From Durusdinium trenchii (taxonomy: Eukaryota > Sar > Dinophyceae > Suessiales > Symbiodiniaceae), in assembly GCA_963970005.1 (NCBI GenBank), contig CAXAMN010015224.1:178423-242422 (forward strand): DNA of 64,000 nt, given 5' to 3'. The position numbers and the translations under genes were made by a program. Shown piece after piece: positions 49,201-61,200 of the stretch (positions are counted from its first letter, which is position 1; every line of letters begins with the position of its first letter). The notes under the pieces are model-generated. The model had not been told where the DNA came from. It made no database searches and was given only the letters and a program-made list of their open reading frames with translations.

Positions 49201-52200
49201 CTTCCCACATTCTTCGTGATCTCAGGATTGAGCGGATGGTCAAGGCGCAATCTTTCCGGGATGGGCGGACTCTTTTTCAGCGTGATTTGGGTGCCACTTC
49301 AAAAGGATGACCGCCTTGGCGGTTTCTTGGGTCATCATGTCTGGTGGCGCCCTTGGACGCTCTCAGGAAGCCGAGCAGTTCCGACAGGAGGACGAGGTCT
49401 TGCGCAAGAACGTGGAGGTGGGTCTCGCCCGCGGTCCTGGCCCCCCAAGGTGGGTCTCAGCGGTCCGGGTCGTGTGGACTTCGAGTTCCTGTTTCAGTGC
49501 ATCTCAAGTCACGTGGGGCCGGAATCTGTCTCTTGCCCGTATGCAGACGGGTTACTTATTGGTCCTAGCTATGGCTTGTTTGTCTCAAGCTTGTGTAATG
49601 ATTTTGGTGACTACTACTACCAGGTAAGTTCAGTCTGTGTAACATCACCCCTTTCCTTTCACAACCTCAGCAGGAACGTTTTTCTGAGACGACATGCTGA
49701 TATGTCCAGCCAGGCCCGCAATGAGCTCGAACGATATGCCTACTCTGTGAAAGGACCGCCTCGGGAACCGTCGACCTGTCGATGGCATCCATGGGCCAAT
49801 GCGGACTCATGACCTGTTTGCCATGGACTCATGGATGACGTGACACGACCTTCAGTTGATGGACAAGTTCTTCAAGCCAAACGCTGCAAAGATGCTTAAT
49901 CGTGAACATGTCAATCAATTGGCATGAATGAAGAGAACAGCACAAGGCTTGAGGTGTCTTGGTGGGTTAGCAGTATCGAAACGCATTGAAACGCATTGCA
50001 ATCAGAGTCTGCAACATGGGTCGCAACATGGGGCAAAGAAGCAACAGCTGCCATGTGATTTCAAGTCCAATCAGAGGTGTTTCGTCGGATTCCGTTTCAA
50101 TTCCCTTTTGATGGGCCAAAGACTGGGACTGCCCGACCCATGACGCTACACAAGGGGCAAGAAAGCCTTTGCACCTGGATGCTTGTGGTATGCAGGTACC
50201 CACCTGATTCTGGTCCAAATCCCATCAGAGCCTGGCGCACGCGCCCAACGCGGGGTGGCACCTGGCGGTTCGCCGCCGCTGCAGGTTCACTGGACCGGGA
50301 GGATCTTAAGGAGAAGTTCACGGAGGAGGATCGCACCAAGGCGGGAGCATGATCTTCGTCAGGATTTAACCGCTGGAAGGGGTCAAGACGATGCTTGTTC
50401 CTTGTTGATGAAGAGGACGTAGTAAGCACGGGTACAGTTGGTAAGTTGGCTCTCACATACAGATTGGGATGTGTGACCTGTCTGGAATGGCGAAGAATTC
50501 ATGTGTCGCATGTTCAACCACATGCAGACTTCCTTCATGTTTTGGATATGTTTGTTTTCAGAGTCGACCAGTCCAGTCCATGTGGATCTATGCGCAAGTC
50601 TCAGTCAGTCCATGCTCTTGTTCGTCACGCAGCGACCAGTCGATACGTGACGTGCAGCGACCAGTCGATGCAGCGCCCGAAACATATCCCAGACACGACT
50701 AATGGGACTGGCATATATACCTAGATTGGGGTGGTTTGGGGGGTCAATGTAGCCATATATGGCATAATTACATGGAATGTCTGGGTATGGTTATCCACTC
50801 CACAGAAACCTTAACTTGCCAGGTCTGGGGGGGATAGGTTTTCCTCCACGAAGAACATCCAAATTGGCGGCCCAAGAGGCCAACACGTGCCTGTCACTTT
50901 CAATAAGCTCTCAGGTGGGAGAAGCTCTCACTTTCGGAACAAAGACGTTGTCGGACCGTTGCTGTGCTGCTGTGGCTTGACATTTGGGGCTCATGAGGGG
51001 GGGAAGCAGAACTGGCACGGAACGTTTGGATGTCAAACAGCCCACCGTCCCTCTCCGTCCGGGGGGTACTATGAACAGCACCAACCAAGACCGTTTCGTG
51101 AAATCCGTTAGGCTCCCGAATCCTCGTTTTGTTCACAGCCTCCTTTTGGAAGCATTTGATTACCTCGGATTGCCAGATCCAAGATGCGGTGGATACCACC
51201 TTGAAGTGGTTCGAGGAGAACCCGCAGGCGCGCAGAAAGCGATCGTGACGCGGCCCTTGCGGTCGAGATCAAAGAGTTTCTGCGGGGCGTTGGCTTCCAC
51301 ATGCTCCTGGCCTGGTCGTTCGTGTGCGAGTGTGAGTCAAAAAGTAGTTTGGAAGCTTGGGTTAAGATGGAGTCTACTCAAACTTATTTTGAAGACTCAG
51401 GATGTGTTTCCATTTCAATCGAGAAACTCTATTTGATATGCCTTCACGTCGCAGCCTCATAGGCCGATGCAGGAGAGCATGAGGCCAAGCAGAAGGAGTT
51501 GGAGGCTGCTTTCTGGCCTGGGCGCCCTTGAGGGGTGTCCAGCCGCCACGGGAAAAGTAAGTATCTTTCAACGGGACCCAAACTGTAGGGTTTTTAAGGG
51601 TTTGGAAGTTTTTGGGTAAGTACAAACACCCTTTTGATCTCTTTTTTCAGGCAGGATGCCACGAAGCCATTGCATGCCGACGGACTATATAATTCAGTAT
51701 ATAAACAGTATAATTATACTTATAATATAAGTCTGTTTGGATGTAGGGTATGTACATACTATACACGTACCCCGACTTTTGGCTCAAGGGAAATAAGCGC
51801 GAGCGGCCGAGCTTTGAGCGTCCATATACATTTTCATGGTAGCGGAGCTCTTGGTTACGTTGGCCGCGCTTTTGATCCACTTGGTTGGCCTCTACCTGCC
51901 CGAGATTGTCGCCTCCATCGGTGTGCTGTCCGCCGCTTCGGTGGGCGCACGCTGGAGGTGGAACCAAAGGGCACTCCAGCAGCGGCGAGTTGATCGCTGG
52001 CGGCGCCTGGTGCGCAAGATCTTTAGGATCCGCTCCCTCCGACGAGTTTGGGGGCATTTGGGCCACTTCTTGAACGACCGGAAGCGATGGCCACGGTTGG
52101 AGGGATGAGTGCACAAGAGCTGATCGACGTGGTACGACAGCTGAGGCAGGAGGTCACCCAGGGACAGCAGCGCGAAGCACGACTACAAGGGCAAGTTGAG

Positions 52201-55200
52201 ATGCTAGTTCACGCTCAGCAGGCACAAGGAAGCGATCCAGGAGGACACTTCGAAGGTATGAGGCAAGCGTTCACGGCCTTGGCGCAGTCGCAGCAGGACC
52301 TCATTGAAAACATCAAGGTGCCGAAGGACGCCAAGAAGACTATGAGCTTGGTCGACAATCGTGGACTAGCGAAACCGGACAAGTTCGACGGAAAGGAGGA
52401 AGGGTTTTTGTACTGGCGCACTCGACTGGAGGCCTTTGTGACCTCGATCCATCCGGATCTGGAGGACATCATGCTGTGGGCCGAGGAGATGGACCATGAT
52501 ATCATGTCGGCTGACATCAAAGCCGCTTGGGGCCCGTTGAACCCCAGTGAACGCGAAGTCGTGGACGTTGACAGCATGAACTCGCAGCTGTTTGCGGTGC
52601 TGCAGACGTTATGTGAACGTGAAGCTTTTCAGATAGTACGGAGCTCTGGAAAGCACAATGGTCTGGAGTCGTGGCGACGCCTGGTACGAAGATTTGACCC
52701 GGCTACCGGGAACCGAAGACGAGCAATGTTGAGAGCCATTCTCAACCCAAGCAAGGCGAGCAAGCTCGAAGACCTGTCGAACTCCATCGAATCTTGGGAG
52801 GAAATGGTAAGGCAGTACGAGCACAAGAAGAGACCGGACGGAACACGGCATCAGCTCGACGAGGAGATACGCATGTCGGTGCTGGAACACTTGTGCCCCG
52901 GCGAATTGGAAAAGCATTTGCAGTTGAATCGCTCAAGATTCACATCGTACCTGGACGTGCGCAATGAGATCGTGCTATACATCGAGGCAAGGCTCGGGGC
53001 CAAGTTTCGAATGACCGATGCAAGCCAACCCCCCGGAGGGCAAGATCCACAACCCATGGATGTTGGAGCCTTTGAGAAGAAAGGCAAAGGGAAGAACAAG
53101 AAAGGCAAAGGCAAAGGAAAAGACGGCAAGACGAAGAAGGGCGACTCGAAGGGCATCGGAAAGTGGCAAAGCAGCGGAAAAGGACAAGGATCCCAGGCCA
53201 AAGGCTCAGGTTCGCAAAGTTCGGAGACTTGCCACAACTGTGGCAAGACGGGGCATTTTGCTCGAGATTGCTGGAGCGCTGGCGGCGGTGCAGCGAATGC
53301 GAACCAGAAGCCAAAAGGCGGGAAGTCTAATCCTAAGTCGAAGGGCAAAGGTGGCAAGCACATGTCCAACCTGGAGGAGTCCCCCGCAGAGCCACATGCA
53401 GAGCCGATGGATACAGGATGCTTCAGTCTCGCGGGACTCGAAGTAGAGATCGAGATCGACCCGGAGATCAAGCAAGAGCTGGAGGATGCAGATCGATGCA
53501 TGAACCCTTGCGACTATTGCTTCTGCCAGAATTGCGGACTGGACGAAGGAGGACATGTTGAACACATCTGCAACTTGTGCGGCATGGATTGGGAAAGGTT
53601 CCTGGAGAACGAGGACCTGAAGTCCATTCGAGCTGCACTCAAAATGACGAAGCCGGATGACTTCGAGTATATCGTGGACAAAACGATCTGTCTCATGAGG
53701 GGAATCTCACTGAAGACCTTCCGGGCCTACAAGGACGATGTGAAGGAGAAGTTGCGGAAGAAGGTCGACCCTGATGAGAGCTTGCGGAAGATGAACAAGG
53801 AGACACTGCAGCAAGTCGAAAAGCACAGGCAGGAACTTCGCTTGCTGTACTTCGAGAAGTTGACAGACGCGATCGTTGGGGAGAGTCGGACCTCTGGTCC
53901 AGGCCAGCCCCCGGGATCCAAGGATGGCGGGACGAGTCAGACCGTTGGTCAGGCCGGTCCTGCATCCGGATCCAATGAGCAAGCTTCGAGCTCAGCGGGT
54001 CGTGTGGAGGCGGAGGTGAAGCCCAGAGTGATGGAAGAGATGAGTCGAGCCTTTGGTTCGGCCGAGTTCCCATCAAGACCCGCAGGGTCATCATCCGGGA
54101 CAGTTTTGCACCGAACCATCGAACAGATGGAAGTGGCGAACATTGACGCTGCGATTCGCGAGAAGATGGCAGCGTGCGAAGAATGCGAAACGAAAGAAGA
54201 GGTTCAAAAGTTGGAAACCGAGGTCATGGTGTTGAAGGCCAAGAAGGACAAGCTGAAAGAGAAGATTCACCGAGATGACCAGGTTACCAAAGCGAAAGCC
54301 AAGGCAGCGCCTAAGCTCACCGCGGAGAACCTGAACGACCAAAGTTGGCACGATTCGCGGTATTATCAAGCTGTCAAGGCCGGTGCAAGCCATTCGTTGG
54401 CGTGGAGTCAAGAACGCAAGAGGAGGAAGGCGACTCTACATCGCCAACAAGGAGTTGCCGACCGTGCAGCCGAAAGAATCAGGATGGACAAGGAATGGCA
54501 TGAAGAGTTTGACTCAAAGCCTGTGAAGGAGGAGGAATTCGACAAGGAAGAAGACAACACGATCGAGACCGAAGCCGTGCAAGAGATGGACGACGGGATG
54601 GTGCGTGTTTTCACGGGCCAAGCAAAACGCGTGGCTCGAGGAAAGCTCAAGAAGCACCAGTTCTCCCGATTCTTCAAGTCTGCACGGACGTACCGGAAGC
54701 TCCCCTGGGCATCAGATATTGATCCTAATCAATATTCTTGAAAAAAATCAACAATTTCTATTGATTTGGGCGCGTGCTTTTTCAATAGAAATTCTTCCTC
54801 AAAGCCAAGCAAAAATCAATAGGAAATTCAATAAACAGCAACATGGTCAGCTTGATCAAATTTGATCAAAAACCAGCCAAATTTGATCAAATTTGATCNN
54901 NNNNNNNNTCAAATTTGATCAAAAACCAGCCAAATTTGATCAAATTTGATCAAAATTGATCAAATTTGATCAAATTTGCTTTTTCGAAGCTGCCCAGAAA
55001 TCAATACCGGAATCAATATCAAAATCAATATGATTTTCAATATTTTTGGCAAATCAAAAATATTGATATTTTTTCGGTTTATTGATTAGGATCAATATCC
55101 GATGCTCAGGGTCAGTCAGGAAGAAGTAGCCAAGTTCGCCGTGGAGACCAAAGACGACGAACTGCGAGTGATGGGCCGGAAGAGGACAGATGTTCTTCGC

Positions 55201-58200
55201 CGACGAGATCGACCCATGAGCAAGGAGAAGAAGGAATCCAGGAAGAAGCGTGTTCGAAAGGCAAGGGGCACGCAAGCGCAAGGAAGAGGAGGAGAAGTTC
55301 TACCTGAAGCACCCACACGACAAGATGCGATGCTTCGATTTCCGGAGGTCACACTGTGGCAAAGGAGTGAGGTGCAAGATGGCTCACTCCGAGATCGATC
55401 GCGAGCGTTACTTCCTGCAGAGCCGCCATGACGAGGTGCAGAAGGACCTGGATAACGTCAAGCTGACCCGTGGAGAGATCAATTCGTTCGCGGTGAACGA
55501 GCTGTCGGTCGACGAAAGCGGTTGGGTCAAGGTAACTGCAAACTTGGACACAGGTGCAGCCGTCACTGCGATCCCGACAGAGTTGAAGAGCCTGTTGGGG
55601 ATGGAATCTGGAGATCCCAACGACGCCAGCTATAAGACCGCTTCGGGCGAGCTCATCGCGGACGAAGGTGGTGGAACGAGCCGCGGCCTCACTGAAGAAG
55701 GCTATGGAAGGAAAGTGGACGGTCGATTTGTGAACGTCCACAGGTTGCTCGTCTCAGGAAGCAAGGTGACAGCCCGCAACTTGGTTGTCATGGACGGAGA
55801 GCAAGGCGACATCGTTTCAAAGGATGGACCCATCGCACGAGGACTTCGAAGAGCGCTGAGGAGTTTGAAGCGCAAGTTCCCGAAGGACAACCGGAACACC
55901 ACGAAGCTGTACGTGCACAAGGGCATCTTCTGCTTCGACCTCTGGTGCAAGGCAAAGCAAGAGGCCAGAGGAGACAAGACCATGGAGGAGCTCGCCGCAG
56001 TGGAGGCGGGTTTCCAGCGGCAGGTGAAACCGTAAGTCCGAAGACTCCGATGGGGGGAGTCGGTCCTTTGGACCGGCCGGACCCGCAGGAGCACCGTGAG
56101 GGGCGAATCGATCCGATGGATCGGTCGGCCCCCATGGAAGAAGAAACCATGGAAGAGGAAGCAAGGGCTCCAAAAGTGTTGAGGAGTCCAACATCTCCCA
56201 CTGCAGAGGAGATCGAGGAGCATGAGGCGATTGGACACACGATCCATCGCACATGGTGCGGACACTGCATCCGCGCCAGAGGGCTGCACGAGCAGCACAA
56301 GGCGACCCCAAATCGAGACGATAGAGGATTGCCTACAGTGTCCCTGGATTACTTTTACTTCGGGGGCGAAGGCAGGGGAACGGAAGCAGAGCTTCCAAAC
56401 CTGCAGGTGAAGGATGAAAGTACAGGGATGCTATGGGCATCCACCATCCCGGCCAAGGGAGCCGATGCCTTCACCACGAATTTCGTGCTGTCCTGTTTGG
56501 ACGAAATGGGTTACAGGAGGATCATCCTGAAAAGCGACAACGAAGTGTCGATCAAAGCGCTGAAAGACAGCATCAAAGCGGCAGCTAAAACAGAGCTTTC
56601 CCTCGAGGAGGGGAAAACAGGCGATAAGCCGTCCACGGGAAGTGTCGAGTCCGCCGTGAAAGAGACCAAGAGGCAGTGCAGAGCCATGAAGAGCGCGTTG
56701 GAGGAGAAGCTGGGGAAAAGCATTCCCGATCGTCACGCCATTTGGACGTGGCTGGCCAGACATGCATGCTTCCTCATCTCGCGCTATCGTGTTGGACCCG
56801 ACGGGCGCACGCCATATGAGAGGTTGAAAGGTAAGAGATGGAGGCGACCCTTGGTTGTCTTCGGAGAGCGAGTGCACTTCAGACCGCTCCAGAGCTATGT
56901 CTCCGGAAGATCTGATTTGGCGCCAAAGCTGGACATGGGAGTGTACGTTGGTACACATGGAAGAAATGGAGACGCTTTGGTCATGACGAAAGAAGGCGTG
57001 ATCAAAGGAGGCAGCTTGAAGAGGCTGACGGTTGAAGAAAGATGGGCTGACGTGGAGCTCTTCAAAGGAACACCCTGGAAGATGAGGCCGAAGTCCGAAG
57101 AGGACGTCGAGGCAGCCGCTGTGCGGATTGAACTTCCGGCAGCTGAAGGCAGGCTCATGCCTGAGCCGGTGGCTCGAGACAGCGGGCCAAGGAACCTCTA
57201 CGTCACACGCCGTGACGTGGAAGGAAACTACACGGCAGGATGTCCTGGATGCATAGCGATTCAGGTTGGGCTGCCAGCGAGGGCGCATTCGACAGAGTGC
57301 AGGACCCTGGTACAGAATCGGTTGATGGCGACCGACGAAGGCAAAGAAAGGGTGGCGAAGGCTCAGAAGCGAAAAGAGGGAGGAGCGGCTCCCAAGGTAG
57401 TGTTGGCCGATATGCCCGATGAGGCAGAAGAGATGCATGCATCAGATGCCGTTGGACAACCCGAGGAACGAGTTGACCCTGTGGGTCAGCCGGTCCCAGG
57501 TTCAGGAACGGGACGAATCGATCCATTCGATCGGTCGACCCCTCCAGTGTCTCGTGCGGCGGAAGGTGCAACAGGAGATGAATCTCCGACCAAGAAAGGA
57601 AGACATGCGACCGTCAAGAAAGCCAAGGTTCAAACCACGCGCGGTTCAAAGCGCGGAGGAGGGGATCTCGACGATCTCTATGGAAGTGAGCCTCCGAGAG
57701 AAGGGGAGATCGAGCTGGAGAGAGGACCCAGTTCATCCTCGAAAGGCGAAGCTGCAGTCGCGAGCCCTGCCAAAGAGCAGGAAGAGAAAGTGGACAAGAG
57801 TCCCATGCCAGCGCCAGTTCGACAGCTGGTGATCGAGACGATTTGCAATCTCGAGTTGGCGTCATTCCTCAACGAGAAGATGTTTCCAGAAGCCAGTTTT
57901 GCAGAGTGCAAGAACGTGAGCCGCGAGATGCTTCATTTAGGTGCGAGTAGGGCACATGTCGCTGAGGTATATAATCCAGAACGTTTCACTTCGAGGGCAA
58001 AATAATTTGGTCTCAGCCCCGGATTTGCAATTGACATGGAGTTGCAGAAGTCCAATGGAGAGTATTGGGACCTTTCGAAGAAGGCCGATGAGCAAGAAAT
58101 GAACAGACTTTTGGATCGGCACGAGCCGGCATGCCTGATTGGCTCACCACCTTGTGGATCATTTTCACCACTACAAAATCTCAGCAAGGACAAAAGAACC

Positions 58201-61200
58201 CCGGAAGAAACCGAACAAATCAGGCAAGAAGGGATCACACACCTTCGAGTAGCTTGCAAAAGCTATCTCAAACAGATGAATGAAGGGAGGATCTTCTTGC
58301 ATGAACACCCGAAGGGTGCCAGCTCCTGGAAGGAACCCGAAATGCAAATGCTGATCAACGACCCCAGAGTGATCCAGGTTGAAGGGCCGATGTGTCGTTG
58401 GGGCATGAAGGCGACAGATCAACAAGGTGAAGGGTTTGTGCGCAAAGAGACGCGCTACCTCACAAACTCTGTCGCGATTGCAGCTGCATTGTCGGGTCAA
58501 TGCAACGGAGGACACAGACATGTTCATTTGGTGAACGGCAGAGCTAGGCAAGCGCAGAAGTATCCTCCACGCATGGTGGCAGCGATCCTGCGCGCAATCA
58601 GACAGGAACTTCAATGGCGTGGAGAGCTCAATGAACTGTCAGTTGAAGGGTCTGGACCTAGTCCAGATGGAGAGACAAACGAACCCAACAACAAGTTCGA
58701 TGCTCCAGCAGAAGATCACGAACAAGCCGAGTATTTCGACACCGTCACTGGAGCTCCATTGCGCAAAGAAGCAGTTCTTGCCGCCAGGCAAGAAGAGCTG
58801 AGATGGGTTCACAAGCAACAGATCTACGTCAAGGTTCCGATTGAAGAATGCCATCAGACCACTGGCAAGCCACCCATCACCTTGAAGTGGGTGGATAAGA
58901 ACAAAGGAGACAATGTGAAAGAAAACTACAGAAGTCGCTTGGTGGTCAGAGAAGTCAAGAAGCCAGGTCAGACTGTTCCAGAATGTGAGAGCTTCTCAGC
59001 GATGCCTCCACTCGAGGCACTCAAGGCACTTTGTTCACTCATGACTTCAATGAAGGTCAGCCGACGTGGAAAAGTGCTCAAGCTCAAGTTGCTGGACATA
59101 AGCCGTGCTCATTTTTATGGTGACTCTCAACGAGCTGTGTATTGCACATTGCCTGAAGGAGACGAGACGCCTGGTCATTGTGCCCGTCTTGTCAAGACGA
59201 TGTACGGGACGCAAGATGCAGCATCAATTTGGCAAGCAACCTACAGTGAATTGCTTCAAGAACACGGCATTCAAGCTGGAACGGCATGGCCGTCGATATT
59301 CTATGACACGCAATCAGACGCGAGATTTCTCGTGCATGGAGACGATTTTCTGATTTTGGGAGATGAAGATGCACAAAAGCGGATTGCCACCATTCTGGCA
59401 AAGAAGTTCGAATTTCGTGTCGACGGATGCGTCGGACCTGAAGAGTCAGATGGCACGGTGATGAGCGTGCTCAATAGGATTTTGGAATACAACAAGTCCA
59501 CAGGGACGTTGACACACGAAGCTGATCCTAGACACGCAGAGATCATTGTGAAACAATTGCAACTAGAAGGCGCTCGAGAAGTGAGCACACCATCGACAAA
59601 GCAAACAGGGGAAGAGGCGTTCATTGAAACGCCGCCTTTGAATCATGAGCAAGCAAAGATCTACAGATCGTTGGTGATGAGAGCAGCCTATTTGAGCCTA
59701 GACAGAGGAGATCTATGTGAAGCTGTGAAAACATTGGCAAGGTCTATGTCCGTTCCCGATGAAGATTCTTGGGCCAGATTGAAACGCCTGGGCAGATACC
59801 TGCTAGGCAAACCTAGAGTTGTGCAAGAGTTCAAACCGCAACGGATGTACGCCAAGATCCGAGCTTTCACAGACAGTGACCATGCTGGATGCGTTCGCGC
59901 AAGAAAGTCCACCACCGGACTGGTCCTGATGTGTGGACAGCATACCTTGAAGTCTTCATCAACTCTGCAAACGACGATATCGTTGTCTTCGGGCGAATCG
60001 GAGTATTACGCCATCGTTAAAGCAACGGCATCAGTGCTCGGGATACGAGAATTGTTCCGAGAACGGGGAGTTGAGTTGGACTGCATGGTTCTTTCAGACT
60101 CCAGCGCAGCCAGAGGAATGTGCAGTCGACGCGGGCTAGGCAAAACAAGGCATGTACAGACCCGCTACTTGTGGGTTCAGCAAAAGCTCAAAGAGAAAGA
60201 GTTCGAGTTGGTCGCAGTGGGCACCGACAAGAACGTTGCCGACTTGTGCACCAAGCCTTTGAGCGCGGAGACCTGTTGGAAGCACATGCATGCCTTAGGC
60301 CAGTACGCAAAGACCGGCAAGAGCTCGGCTGCAAAAGCCGTGGAGTGAAGATTCATCTGCAAAGCAGAAGAATCTTAGGAGGGGTGTTTGGATGTAGGGT
60401 ATGTACATACTATACACGTACCCCGACTTTTGGCTCAAGGGAAATAAGCGCGAGCGGCCGAGCTTTGAGCGTCCATATACATTTTCAAAGTCACTAGGAA
60501 AAGCCAAGAATACCATTGTCGTGCAAAGAGATCATGAGCGGCAGCGCACATCCAAGCGAAAGGAACGATAACTTTTGGTCTAGGATCCAGGGTGGTCATG
60601 AAATACTGGCACTATAAACCCATGGCTGAGAGAATGCAAAGCATTCAAACGGCTTCAAACTACAACATATAGGGGCTTCTTTACTTTGTGGTGAGTGAAT
60701 CAAACTGAATGAGCCAATGAGCAAGGAAGCTTTTGCTCTACCTAACGTTGTCTCAAGCTGGGCGGGTAAACTGCTCAACTTGCTGGTCAATCGGTCGACC
60801 CACCCAAAAATGCTCCTTCACAGGGCTCTGCCGGACGACTGAATGGTCGCTTTTATTTAAGTCTGTCAGAGTCCAGGCGACTTTCATGTCAGAATCCAAG
60901 CAGCAGAATCCATGCAAAGGTTCGAGTGCCAACTCCATGGCTTTTCCCTGGAGCGGATCAGATGCCCCAATGCGTTTTCGAAGCACAAGCGCAAGCACAA
61001 TCAGTTCGGTTCCGAACCGAGACAGGAACGAACGACCGAAAGAGAGTTCATGGTGCGTTGACGTCATGGCATCACGAGCGTTTGGTCCAAACAGAAGCTC
61101 TTTCGTCATAACACCACGTCATAACGGCCACTGCAAAGCAATCTACAAGATATTGACATGATTTGACAATATATTGACATGTAATTTTGGCACCAAAGCA

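Larger units (their letters stand above)
51734..60487 (+). mobile_element. Ty1/copia-type LTR retrotransposon, 8.75 kb
   Basis: The element has TG...CA LTRs (51734-51836 and 60385-60487), which look identical by eye, and an exact 5-bp target duplication AAGTC (51729-51733 and 60488-60492). A primer-binding site follows the 5' LTR and a purine tract precedes the 3' LTR. Domain order is gag - protease - integrase - methyltransferase-like - reverse transcriptase - RNase H. Integrase before reverse transcriptase defines the copia order. It lies in the sense orientation in Hsp70 intron 39. Identical LTRs indicate a recent insertion, yet the coding region carries an inserted foldback element, at least one frame change and an in-frame stop, so this copy is probably non-autonomous as it stands. 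Confidence 0.95.

Noticed and set aside
51528..51557. GGGTGTCCAGCC segment followed by GTAAG as the next Hsp70 exon after KELE
   Set aside because: It reads GCPAATGK, which is unlike the lid; GVVNPIM at 61775-61795 fits far better in sequence and phase.
52048..52086. Upstream extension of gag to 52048
   Set aside because: It opens with TTG, not ATG; the first ATG in frame is 52087.
56431..57438. 335-codon antisense frame over the integrase region, and other antisense frames over gag and pol (for example 52851-53501, 55702-56311)
   Set aside because: They are shadows of the strongly biased sense frame, and no protein family is recognisable in them.
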